Assembly (NCBI GenBank): GCA_036898135.1
Contig: CM072522.1
Location: 31,797,775-31,861,774 of the forward strand
From: Oncomelania hupensis
Lineage: Eukaryota > Mollusca > Gastropoda > Littorinimorpha > Pomatiopsidae
DNA length: 64,000 nt
Reading direction: 5' to 3'
Shown in pieces: positions 43,326 to 54,261 of the stretch. Below the pieces are notes generated by a model. The model saw nothing but the letters and a program-made list of their open reading frames with translations, made no database searches and had not been told where the DNA came from. The translations under genes were made by a program, and so were the position numbers. Each line of letters opens with the position of its first letter. The first letter of the stretch is position 1.

Positions 43326-43684
43326 TGGATAGTGGATCTCAAATAGCTCATACCGAACAGTATCACATAGATAAGTTAAACTCATTATGCAGATTGTGTG
43401 GAGAAAAATGGAAAAGGCGGAGAGAAAACATACAAAAAAATAGATTCTGTAAAACCGTGGCATCTGAACTTTTGGAAATCTATGGTTTGCAGTATTCTGT
43501 TGAAACTGATGGTATAATATATCCGAATACATTATGCGTCACATGTCGACAGCGCACACGAAAAATCAAATCACAGTCTGATTCAAGTTTGTTGCGTCAT
43601 ATAGCTGCAAAGCGTATCGAGGGTTCACAGCATCTGTGGTCAGTTTACAATCCCAGCATACAGGTGAGTGACTGCAGTTTGTAG
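43325..43684 (+). pseudogene. transposase-like gene, N-terminal RAG1-like zinc segment
   Basis: 119 codons starting from ATG with A at -3 and G at +4. The core LCRLCGEKWK (residues ~19-28), an internal FCKTV, and LCVTCRQRTRK (~75-85) form a Cys-x2-Cys...Cys-x2-Cys pair with the spacing and wording of the zinc-binding dimerisation segment before the RING domain of RAG1. A mollusc transposon with an N-terminal RAG1-like protein (N-RAG-TP, sea slug) is known. The frame reads SIQ then CAG/GTGAGT at about 43660-43668, a perfect splice-donor word, followed 25 bp later by a frame change. No credible intron of normal length fits, so the junction is unresolved. Confidence 0.65.
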
Positions 43685-43688
43685 TCAG

Positions 43689-44380
43689 TATAAATATGTG
43701 AACAGGAACGCAATGGAAAGACGCATAAAGAAGAAACCTGAAAAATATGGATGCGCTAAAATTAAAACGGCTACGCATAACTCGACTGTCACTTCCACTA
43801 ACACCTCCACCTCCACCTCCACTAGCACTGTCACTAGTTTTCAGCCAACAGTCACATCTACTCCCATAAGAGTCAAGGTAAAAAGGCGACTTCTAGACTT
43901 CTTGGAAAAGAAGGGAGTGACATCTGATAGAGAAAGACAAGAAACAGATAGAGACACATCCAACTCATCTGTCACGACCACACAGCAGTGTCCGACACCT
44001 GAGCAACACACAAGCACAGCAGACTCGGCATCACAAACGGACAGTGAGCAAACACAAGCAAACTCAATCCGACCTCTTAAGCAGCTAGCAGCACCACTCA
44101 CAAGAGAAGAAGAAGCCTATTTAACATGTTTGGTTCAGATCAAAATGAGTCAATCAGATGACAGACGAACCGTTATTTGTAAAACCAAAGGAACGTCCAT
44201 TGTTTTGAAGAAGATAGTAAAAGCTAAAAAGACATCTTCATTAGCAAGCAGTCCTTTAAGAAAAAAAGGGCAGCTGAGATCAGTAAACTCAGAAAAGACA
44301 TTTCAGGATCCACACATGAAGACTTGGAGAAACAACAGAAGACAGAACTGAAAGTTCAAGCCACACAGAGAAAGACATAA
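43689..44380 (+). pseudogene. transposase-like gene, Thr/Ser-rich and basic linker
   Basis: Second frame: MERRIKKKPEKYG, then a low-complexity Thr/Ser stretch, a basic KVKRRLLDFLEKKG helix, and LTREEEAYLTCLVQIKMSQ. At the seven-A run 44261-44267 the frame moves by one: from there AEISKLRKDISGS and a charged helix read on to a TAA at 44378-44380. Beyond that stop the same frame continues into the main body (44438), so TAA is a nonsense change inside one gene. Confidence 0.6.
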
Positions 44381-45869
44381 ATTCTTACACACGCCAAATG
44401 TATTGCACCAATTATCTCTGCAAAACAAGCAGCACGTATGAGGTCACAACTTAATTTGCCATGGAATAAGCAGAAAAAACTTAGGCAGTTGAACAGATCA
44501 CATGGGATTTCAATGGCAAGTGAGCATAGAGAAAGAGAGTTTCAAAAGGGGGCAATGTGTGGTGAGATCATTGTAGAAGATAAACAAATCAAAAGTACCA
44601 ATAAATCAGGGAAGTGTGAAGAAAAGGAAGAGCCTGTGGCGTTGATCACAGACATAACCCAATTCGTGTTAAATTTGCTGGAAAAGTATCATGAAAAGAA
44701 AATGCTAGACTGGCATGATGGCAACATCCCAACAGATGAAGTATGGATAAAACTAGGTGGAGACCACAGGGGGGGGGGAAGCTTCAAGATGGTTTTGCAA
44801 GTTCTTAATGTAGAAAGCCCCAATGCTAAAGACAATGCACACATGATTGTTTTGGCTGAATGTAAAGACACCAATGAAAATCTTGCATCCATTCTAGGCC
44901 CATTAAAAGGAGAAATTGAGAGGCTGAAATTGGGAGTTTGGAGAGACAAACAGCTTAGGGTCTTTATGTTTGGTGATCTGGACTTTTTGCTTAAGATGTA
45001 TGGTATTTCAGGGCCATCAAGCACACATTGTTGTGTATGGTGTAAATCGTCAAGAGAACAAATGCAGTCATATCCAGGAAATGAGGCGATGCCAGAAAGA
45101 CACATAGGCAGTTTGAAGAGAGATTACAGAAACTATGAAAAACAAGGCTGCCACAAATCAGATGCAAAGCTATACTTTAATGGAACACGAGACCCCATTT
45201 GGAACATAAAAATAGACCATGTATGTCCACCCTACCTGCACATTCTTCTGGGTGTAGTCAAGAAACATCATGACACACTTCTAGTTCAGTGTCACAGTCT
45301 AGACAAACAACTTGCAGATGAACTATCAAAACAGAAACCAGCAGATCTTCCAGATATAATGGTTAGCACAAGCAGCGAATTTCAAAGTTGTGTCAAAAAC
45401 ATGCATACGATGCGAAACCGAGGTGATAAAATAAACTATAGTCAATTAGAATTTGAATCATATGAAGGACCAGTTGCTGCTGCTGTTGAAGCTGTCCTAC
45501 AGAAACACAATATCAGGAGACAGGCCTACCACAGCGGCGCCATGATTGGCAATCACTGTAACAAGTATATGCAGAAGGAGGTCATCAATGATATTGTCGA
45601 CAGCATCCCAAATGCAGCAGTGCCACTGTCATCGGAGGCAGATATCCATACCAAAGCATGGCAAATTCGTACAGATTTTTTAAGACTCAACATGCAATAT
45701 TCAATAGTACACGAGCTGGTTGCACATAACAATTCAATCCAAGAAACTGAAATCCCTGAAATTGAGGAAGCTATTGAGCTGTACATGTCTACATTCCGAG
45801 ACAAGTTTAGCTGTGAAAAGGTGTAAATGTCACACTCAAGCAACACATCTTAGAAACGCACATCACAGA
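44381..45869 (+). pseudogene. transposase-like gene, DDE-type body
   Basis: 462 codons open from ATG 44438; the frame is also open from 44381. Landmarks: KLGGDHRGGGSFKMVLQVLN (candidate first catalytic Asp), MFGDLDFLLKMYG (candidate second Asp), CVWCKSS (zinc Cys pair), DHVCPPYLHILLGVVKKHHD, and HSGAMIGNHCNKYM, whose GN..NK pattern recalls the end of RAG1/Transib cores. Layout and spacing fit the RAG1/Transib/Chapaev type of cut-and-paste transposase. The frame closes at TAA 45824-45826; a GT repeat at 45820-45823 looks like a 2-bp insertion, and downstream the reading continues in another frame to the Gypsy B insertion after 45869. Confidence 0.65.
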
Positions 45870-45874
45870 GTGGG

Positions 45875-46910
45875 TGTCACAGGGCAGTCTGTGGTGGAAA
45901 CAGGTCAGTCTGTGGTGGAAGAGCAGCAGGGGTTGGGGGTGTGTAATTGCAAGTTGCGATGTGTTTGATTGCAATAGCCGAAAGCGTGCGGAACGTGACA
46001 TAGCATGGCGCAGTGGTTAGGGCATTAGGAAAAGTACTCACTTCTTGGAAGAACGGTTTTGAGGGAGCTACAGGAGAGACGTATTGTCTAGTGCTCTGTG
46101 TTTTCTGTGGTGTAGGGAGACCGTTATCAACGAATTATGGTAACCAGTCTGGGAAAATACTAGTTGAAAAGGTTGCTGGTTTCTATGGTGGTAGTACTCG
46201 GTGTGGAGTATTGTTATAGAAAAGCAAAGTTGTGGTAGTTAGCGTGAGGTATTGTCCGCTAGGAAAACTATGCACTACAGATTTACCCTACGCGGAGTTT
46301 ACTCGTAGGAGTGTGGTGGAAAGGGCTACGGGTAGCAGCTACATTCGAACCGGCTGGGTGAGTGCAGGAGGTTTATTTTCTTTGCTGTTTCCGGGAACCT
46401 AGTGCTGGCTATGGGGTGTGGGTACGAGAGGTGTGTGTGAGGAAGGAAGAGAGGGTGAGAGTGGTTGCACGGTGGAAAGGCAGAGGGAAGGAGAATGAAG
46501 GTGAGGAAGGAGGAGAGGATGAAAGTGGTTGCTGTTGTTGTTGTGGTTGCCTGATGTGGATAATGTGATGATGTTTATATGTATTCATTTGCAGCTTTGC
46601 TCATCATTTCGCTGCATTCTATAATTTCATTGTGTTATTATGGGATGATTCATTGGGATGGAGACAATAATAGCAAAGGGAAGTAAACGCGGAGAGAGTC
46701 AATGGGGAAAGCAGACAGCAGTTGTGTCCCCTCAAGCATCGAAAGGAAGTTGTGAGAGAGAGGGGGGAGAGTATGTGCAGAGGGGGGGGGACAGAGTTGA
46801 GCAAGCAGGATATTGACAATGCAACAAGCATGTTACAGGTTCGACATCGACTGATTGGGTTCGACGTCGTTCGACGACGTGCAACATCGTCGACAGCACG
46901 CGATCAAGTG
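45875..46910 (+). repeat. Gypsy B 5' LTR, first segment
   Basis: Matches 57481-58516. Interrupted after GATCAAGTG by element A. Confidence 0.94.
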
Positions 46911-47531
46911 TGTTACGTTGAAACGCGAACGAAAGTACGTCTCAGGCGCGCACGATAGATCTAATCGTTTCGTTTTGCAAAGTATTCAATAATGGAGTTT
47001 ATTTACCTTTGATTTGAGTTTGCATTGTTGTTAGGAGAGGCTTTGTATAACGTGGATAATTTTCGTTGGTCGATATTGTCGGAGAATACTCTGGATCTCC
47101 TTGTTTACTATCGATCGAAGTTTCGGGACGATTGTCGAAGAAAGAGAAGGTTCGGGGTATGTGTGGAGAGATGTATGACGTAAGTCAGTGATGACGATCT
47201 TTAATTCTGATTGGTTAGTTGTAATGCGTCATTTCTAGAACAAACTGTCGTCATCTCGAAGGATAGAAAAAAAATTATATATTCGATGCTTTGTGTGTTG
47301 TGAAGAGAGAGTTGCTGTGAAAGTTGTTGAGTTGAGTTGAGAATTGTATGCAGTTGTTGGTGTGTGCTGAATAAAAAGTGGAAAACTTCATACGTCGACT
47401 TAGTGACTTGTATGCTGTTTGGACGGGTTGCGTGGATAAACGAATCTGAGTTACACAACTATCAGGAATTCAAGCATCGGGGCTGAATCAGATACTGATA
47501 GAAAAACACCAACATCAAACGGAGTGTAACA
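46911..47531 (+). repeat. Element A 5' LTR
   Basis: Contains TGACGTAA (47176-47183), a TATA-like TTATATATTCG (47275-47285) and the poly-A signal AATAAA (47370-47375), the expected order of U3, promoter and R. Ends GTAACA. Confidence 0.95.
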
Positions 47532-47961
47532 TTTTGGGGGTCAAGCCGCGATTCACGCCATAGCCAAGGGTTCAACTGCTACAACAAGCGAGTCAACGTT
47601 ACGAGAGGCAGTCATCGAGGGTAGCCGCCAACGAGTTGCGTCGAGAGGGGCCAACATACTGGGACTACATCACCGATAGGTTCGGGTTGACTGCAAGGGC
47701 GTGTAGTCGCCGAAGAGTTGCTTCGTGAGCGAACAACAGAGCGGGACTACGTGGCTGCCGCAGGACTACGTCGAGGGACAGTCTCGGAGCTACATCGCCA
47801 GTATTAGAGAGAGCGACGAGCGGACGTCGCGTCTACTTCAGCACAGGAGCGTGTACATCAACACCAGCGTGGTGCAGCGTCGCATACGACGAGGACAGCG
47901 GGGCCTGCGTCAGCGAAGGCGACTAGTGGCAAGCATCAGCGCTACTGCAGAAAGCGTGCTG

Positions 47962-48073
47962 TTCTAGAACAGTCTAGAAAGGTACAGCACAGTCAAGAAC
48001 TTTCCAGAAAAAAAAGAACTCTACAGTCAAGAACTTTCCAGGAAAGAACTTTCTTGAAAAGAACTTTCCAGAA
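47962..48073 (+). promoter_or_regulatory. heat-shock-element-like array, element A leader
   Basis: Perfect GAAnnTTCnnGAA trimers at 47997-48009, 48046-48058 and 48061-48073. A near-perfect one lies at 48031, giving 15-bp spacing for the last three, and a TTCTAGAA dimer at 47962-47969. The array sits immediately before the gag ATG at 48082. Confidence 0.55.
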
Positions 48074-48081
48074 GCATCAAG

Positions 48082-49797
48082 ATGGCTGACTTCTGGCAGA
48101 AAGGGGTTGAACTGAATCTAAAAGGCAAGCAGCTGACGGAGTACGTCAAGTCTCAGGAGAGAATACGAGAAAGAGAATTGGAGGATAAGCGTCTAGAAAA
48201 AGAAATAGAACTAGAACAGAAGCGTCTAGAAGTAGAAGAGCAGCGTCGCCGTGAAGAACGAGAATTAGAAGAGCAGCGTCGCCGTGAAGAAAGAGAATTC
48301 GAGCTGAAGCGTCTTGAGTTCCAGCTAGAAATGGCGCGTATCCAGCAACAGCAGAATGCGCCACAAGTTATCAGTGACAACAAAGCTCCAAAATTGCCAG
48401 CATTCGTCGACGGGAAGGACCAGATCGACAGCTATCTGGCGAGATTCGAAAGGTTCGCCGAAAGCTCCAATTGGCAACCTCGAGACTGGGCGATTCGACT
48501 AAGTGCACTTCTGACAGGGCAAGCTCTCGAAGTTTACACCAGACTGTCGAACGATGACGCCAAAAACTATGACGTCTTGAAAGAGACCCTACTGCAGTGC
48601 TACAACTTTACAGAGAAGGGCTACCGTAAACGCTTCCGTGAATGCCGGCCTTTGTCAGACGAGACACCAAAGCAATTTGTGGAGCGCCTGTCATCGTATC
48701 TACACAAGTGGGTGGAATTATCAGGCAAAGGGAAGACTTACGAGAGTCTCCATGAGCTGATCGTGAGGGAACAATTACTCAACGCCTGCCCTAAGGACCT
48801 CGCGATCCACTAGGAAATACAAAAGTTGCAGACGCTAAAAGACGTTGCTGAGGCTGCTGAAAGATATCTCATCGCTCATGAGAAAACGTTGGGGCCACCC
48901 AGCGCGACGAAACATTTTCAGAAGACTGGAAACCATGTGAACCAGATCCAGGGGAGCCAGACGAGCCAGAGACACACTGACTCCACGCCACCTTCCAGGG
49001 AAGGGCATTCAAAAGGCTGTTTCACCTGCAACGCTACAGACCACAGAGCGGCTAATTGTCCTCAAAACAAAAGTAGCGGACAGCGGAGCAGTACGGACAA
49101 CGCAGCGGCGGGCAACCGGCAGAGGCGGTTCTCCAATCAACGGCAAACCAGTAGATCTGACCATCAGGTGTGCGGCGGGAGCGTCATTCTTCCGAGTGAG
49201 ACCGAGCGCACAGCTACTCCTGCGGACGTGCAAGAGTGCATAACCGATGGCCAACTCCTCCTTGCCAACGGGAAATCCATCCCCGTCGTCGCCAGCGCAG
49301 CTGTGACCGTACAGAACATGCCTGTTTCCAAGGGACGCGTCGGAAATCATGAAGTGACTGTTCTAAGAGACTCTGGCTGCAGTGGGGTCATCGTCAGAGA
49401 AGACCTGATCGCTAAAGAACAATTCACTGGCGATTCAAAATGGACACTCATGGCCGACAGCAAATGTGTGAAAGCGCCAGTTGCGAAGATTCTTGTCAAC
49501 ACCCCTTTCTACATAGGCGAAGTCGAAGCGGTTTGCCTGAAGAAGCCGCTGTATGATTTGATGATCGGGAATATCGACGGAGCGAGACGACCCGACGACC
49601 CCGATCCAGAGTGGAGTCCTGCCTCAACCCAACGCGTCGAAGTTGTGGAGGAGGATCCATTTGCTTTTCCGATGGAGACCTTACAGAGCTGCTACGGGAC
49701 AATGTGGTTACTCCGGCTCAGCCCTGCCGACCAGAGATCGTCGGTGCTGTCACTACCAGGGCCCAGGCCAAGAGAGACAAGACGTCTACGCCACTGA
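48082..49797 (+). pseudogene. Element A gag and protease
   Basis: Opens MADFWQKGVELNLKGKQLTE; a strongly charged coiled coil spans residues ~28-85. The capsid has LPAFVDGKDQIDSYLARFER and a SCAN-like half (YRKRFRECRPLSDETPKQFV, LHELIVREQLLNAC). A TAG at 48811-48813 interrupts it; the same frame resumes and gives the zinc knuckle CFTCNATDHRAANC and protease RDSGCSGVIV. A one-base loss near 49665 relative to A2 then ends the frame at 49797. Confidence 0.88.
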
Positions 49798-51555
49798 AGG
49801 TCGCCGACAACTCCAAAGCTGCCATCGTGGACAGAGATAAGCTGATCCAGCTCCAGGAAGCTGACAGCACTTTAAACAAGTACAGGAACCGCCAAGACCA
49901 CGTGACCAAGGGTCTATTTCGAGGTGAAGGCCAAGATCCTGTACAGAATCTTCCAGTATCCAAGTGTCAACGGAGGTAAACCACTACGTCAAGTCTTGGT
50001 ACCATTACCCCTAAGGCGCCAAGTGATGGAAGTAGCACATGACTCAATCATGGGAGGTCACCTGGGTATCAAGAAGACGTCGGATAGAATCCAGGCGGTG
50101 TTCTACTGGCCAGGACTTCATGCGGACGTCAGCCGTTTCTGCCGATCATGTGACATTTGCCAGAAGACCATACCTCGAGGAAGGGTCCCGAAAGTGCCTA
50201 TGCAGAGGATGCCTCTGGTCGACCGACCTTTCAAGAGGGTGGCCTTAGACTTAATCGGCGAAATAAGACCTCCGAGTGAAGAAGGTCATCGATGGGTACT
50301 GACTTTAGTGGACTATGCGACTCGGTACCCAGAAGCAGTGCCTCTGAAGAAGATTGACACTGAAACTGTTGCAGAGGCGCTAGTGGACATGTTCAGTAGA
50401 CTTGGAGTGCCTGAAGAGATCCTGACAGACCTCGGGACGCAGTTCGTCTCTGACTGCATGAAGGAGGTCAACAGACTGCTGAGCATCCGGCATTTGACTA
50501 CGACACCCTACCATCCGATGTGCAACGGGCTTGTCGAGAAGTTCAATGCTACGCTGAAGTCCACCCTGAAGAAACTGTGCAGCGAGCAGCCCAGACAATG
50601 GCATCGCTATATCAACGCCTTACTTTTCGCCTACAGAGAAGTACCGCAGGAGTCCACCGGCTTTTCTCCGTTCGAGCTGCTGTACGGAAGAACCATCCGA
50701 GGGCCGATGCACATCCTAAAAGAACTGTGGACGAAAGAAGTAGACACCCCAGAGGTGAAGAACAGCTACCAGTACGTGTTTGAGCTACGGGAGAAGCTTG
50801 AGCAGACTCTCGATATAGCCAGAGAAAACCTGAAGAAGTCCCAGGACTGTGGAAAGCACTACTATGACCGTAGGGCTGTGAACAGGAAGTTCAAACCTGG
50901 CAACAAAGTGCTGGTGCTGCTACCTACCGATCACAATAAGTTGCTGATGCAGTGGAAAGGCCCGTACGAAGTGGAGACCGTGGTGGGAATCAACGACTAC
51001 AAGGTGAAGGTCGGCCAGCATTCCAAGATATACCACGCCAACCTCCTTAAGCTGTACGTGGAAAGGCCATCAGAGACTGTACACGCAGCCACAGCAGCTG
51101 TGACCGACGACAGCTTTGACAGCGAAGAACTGTTGGAACTGGGAGACTTCCACAGCAAAGAAGGCATCGATGATGTTAAGCTAGGACCGAGCTTGACGGA
51201 AGGTCAAACGTTGGAGCTCGAGGACCTTATGGGCGAGTTTCCCCATAACTTCAATGATGTCCCAGGCTCTACGACTTTGGTCGGACATGAAGTCCACACC
51301 CAGACCTGGAAGGAGCATCTGCAGACCTTGAGGGAGCTATTCCACCGTCCCGCAGAAGCCAACCTGACCGTGAGACCCAGCGAATGCATTCTGGGAAATG
51401 ACAACGTCGACTGCGTCAGACATCCGACGGAAGAAGGAGACAACGGAGGATGCACTGACTCCAGGAGAGCCCACGTGATCATCGTCTTTGACCCTGGGCC
51501 GATGACGACGGTAACGGACGAGGGCGTTGTTTCCTTGCGGATGAAAGAACATTGA
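49798..51555 (+). pseudogene. Element A integrase and deleted RT
   Basis: After the one-base frameshift the linker reads in another frame (49611-49979); an 11-base deletion near 49910 relative to A2 shifts it again. From 49924 a 543-codon frame covers the HHCC domain (HDSIMGGHLG, CRSCDICQ), the full D,D-35-E-type core (ALDLIGE, LTDLGTQF, NGLVEKFNATL), the C-terminal domain with YHANLLKLYVER, an RT leader (FPHNFNDVPGSTTLVG), then a direct jump to TWKEHLQTLRELF. The RT catalytic box and RNase H are absent at the same point as in A2. Confidence 0.88.
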
Positions 51556-51871
51556 CTGTGTTTGTGTGAACTGAGAACATTGGCAGTGTCCAGACATTAT
51601 TGAAGATGAAAAACATTGACTGTGTATATAAACTGAGAACATTGACAATATCCAGATAGACTTGCAGATGGAAGAACATTGACTCTGTGTAAATGAACTG
51701 TGAACATTGACAATATCCAGAGAGATTTGAAGGTGAAAACCATTGACTCTGTGTGAATGAACTGAGCGTATTGACAGTATTCAGAAAGTCTTAATTCTGT
51801 ACTTTATTTGTGCATTACGTTTCAACGTTGTTGAAAGAAATTAGGTAAATTTCTTCTTGAGTGGGGGGTTA

Positions 51872-52492
51872 TGTTACGTTGAAACGCGAACGAAAGTACG
51901 TCTCAGGCGCGCACGATAGATCTAATCGTTTCGTTTTGCAAAGTATTCAATAATGGAGTTTATTTACCTTTGATTTGAGTTTGCATTGTTGTTAGGAGAG
52001 GCTTTGTATAACGTGGATAATTTTCGTTGGTCGATATTGTCGGAGAATACTCTGGATCTCCTTGTTTACTATCGATCGAAGTTTCGGGACGATTGTCGAA
52101 GAAAGAGAAGGTTCGGGGTATGTGTGGAGAGATGTATGACGTAAGTCAGTGATGACGATCTTTAATTCTGATTGGTTAGTTGTAATGCGTCATTTCTAGA
52201 ACAAACTGTCGTCATCTCGAAGGATAGAAAAAAAATTATATATTCGATGCTTTGTGTGTTGTGAAGAGAGAGTTGCTGTGAAAGTTGTTGAGTTGAGTTG
52301 AGAATTGTATGCAGTTGTTGGTGTGTGCTGAATAAAAAGTGGAAAACTTCATACATCGACTTAGTGACTTGTATGCTGTTTGGACGGGTTGTGTGGATAA
52401 ACGAATCTGAGTTACACAACTATCAGGAATTCAAGCATCGGGGCTGAATCAGATACTGATAGAAAAACACCAACATCAAACGGAGTGTAACA
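51872..52492 (+). repeat. Element A 3' LTR
   Basis: Same length as the 5' LTR. The two differences seen are ATACATCG for ATACGTCG and GGGTTGTGTGG for GGGTTGCGTGG. Confidence 0.95.
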
Positions 52493-52497
52493 AAGTG

Positions 52498-53262
52498 GAT
52501 CGACCATCCTCATCGCCATCTTTGTTGTCTACGTTATCATCATTTTGTCCTCACCACCTCACCGTCACCTACATCGTCATCTACCCTCAACCCCACCACT
52601 TCCGTTGGTGATTGGTGTCGTGGATGATCGGAGCTTGGCCTCGAATTCGCATGAAAGCTGTCTGGAGGAGTACCGCTGAGCGACATCGACGGTGGCAAGA
52701 CTGCCGTGACTGCTGTGTCACCGTCACCATCATCATCATCACCGTCAGAGGCGGGTCGAAGCGGTGGCGCCACCACGTATCGTCATCATCGGCACGTGCA
52801 ACGACTACAGCTACAAGCAGGGGTGGATTTCTAGCAGCGGGAATTCGTAGACCGTCACGCTGCAAGGAGGCATCGAGGACTACATCCAGTCAGGTGGACT
52901 CTTTCCATGTTGTCCTCCTCCTATGCAATTGACCCCCCTCTTGTAGTAGTACGTGCGAACGGACGTTGGCTACGCAGGATTCGTTACGCGGACTGGGTTG
53001 GCTAGCAACCATCGATCATTCACTGACGTGTCATTTCATTGTACCATTGATTGTTCATCATCTTTATTTTTCTTTTCATGTATAAATGTTGTATGTGTAT
53101 GAGTGTGTGGCTTGAATGAATAAATAGGTTGGAAGTTGTATATCTACTTGTTGTGTTATTCATCACTTCACGGCTGTTGGAAATCGTCATCCTGTCTGGG
53201 CTGTCTGCGTGTGAAAGTTGTTTGTTTGTGGCGTCTGCTTGGACGGGGTCGTGGCGGTGACA
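52498..53262 (+). repeat. Gypsy B 5' LTR, second segment
   Basis: Matches 58517-59279. Begins GATCGACCATCC directly after the second AAGTG (52493-52497). Confidence 0.94.
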
Positions 53263-53641
53263 TATGGTGGAGATGCAGGGTATGTGTGTGCCCAGACGTG
53301 AAGTTGTCTTGTAATTGTCCTGTGGTGTCCGAGTGTGTGAGGAGTGACTCGGTGAGAGTGTGCACCCCAGCGGGTGGTTGGAGGGAGTCAGGTCGCTGTT
53401 TAGCGAAGGCTCACAGCCGGCCTAGATTCGACCACACGTGGAGGGAAGGGGCCACTGCACTCTCCAGCCGGTTCGCTACCTTACGGGCCCGTTCCACTGT
53501 TTGAGTGGGAGGAGGAGGGTGATAGGTAGGGAGATAGCTTAGTTAAGTAGGTTAGTGTCTTAGGCTAGGCTAGGTTTAGGTAAGGATACGTAGGGGTATT
53601 GACTTGTTGTTGGTGTTGTTGTTGCTTCTCTTGTAAGCAAG

Positions 53642-54148
53642 ATGGCGTCGATCGAGGAGGCTGAGGGAGTGTCTCCGATCGCGGGTCGCACGCGTTCTCG
53701 CGTGGGTGTCACGATGGACGAGCGGGCGATGACGGCGGCAGCTGATGCAGGAGTCACCGATCTACCCTCTGCGGTCGAGCAACGGAGATCGCCGGTCAGG
53801 TCATCGCGTCGGGGGTCAGCGGACGACGAGTTGTCGACGTTCGAAACCAGAGACACAGTGAGTAACCCTTTTCCGACGGGATTTGGTGCGACTTGCGGGA
53901 TGTCGACAGGCGCCGACTTCTACGGGGACCAAGATCGCCTGAGCGACGTGACGAGGCCGAAGAGGCTAGAGACCAACCCCTACCGTTCGACCTACAAGGT
54001 CGAGGCGGCACCGACGCCGAGGACAGGGCTGTTCCCGGACGAGACGCCGGTGGAGAGGATCTTGAGGCTCGCCAAGCGTGAAGGATTGAGGGGTCAGGCC
54101 GCGTTAGACTACGCGATGGACCAAGCGGCGAGGGACAAAGACGCAGAT

Positions 54149-54239
<91 letters not shown>

Positions 54240-54259
54240 GGAGAGGGAGCACGAACTAG
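53642..54259 (+). pseudogene. Gypsy B gag, N-terminal part
   Basis: Starts MASIEEAEGVSPI, as in element C. After RDKDADRRE the frame enters a (GA)n tract (54151-54246) translated as Arg-Glu repeats and then stops out of register at 54259. In C the same place is a normal charged helix leading into [10 protein letters not shown]. Confidence 0.85.
54151..54246. repeat. (GA)n microsatellite inside gag
   Basis: About 95 bases of near-pure GA with a few AA, CA and GG interruptions, replacing about 60 bases of ordinary coding sequence in element C. Confidence 0.95.
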
Positions 54260-54261
54260 CG

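Larger units (their letters stand above)
46911..52492 (+). mobile_element. Gypsy element A (family A), young insertion
   Basis: TSD AAGTG (46906-46910 and 52493-52497). The LTRs 46911-47531 and 51872-52492 are both 621 bp and differ at only two positions seen by eye, so the insertion is recent. The presumed primer-binding site TGGGGGTCAAGCC is at 47535-47547 and the polypurine tract GAGTGGGGGGTTA at 51859-51871. It encodes gag, protease and integrase but no RT core. Confidence 0.96.

Noticed and set aside
46005..46035. tRNA A-box-like TGGCGCAGTGGTTAGGGC in the LTR of element B
   Set aside because: No matching B box or cloverleaf follows, and the sister LTR at 57605-57630 has lost the match (TTGCACAGTGG), so it is probably chance or a relic.
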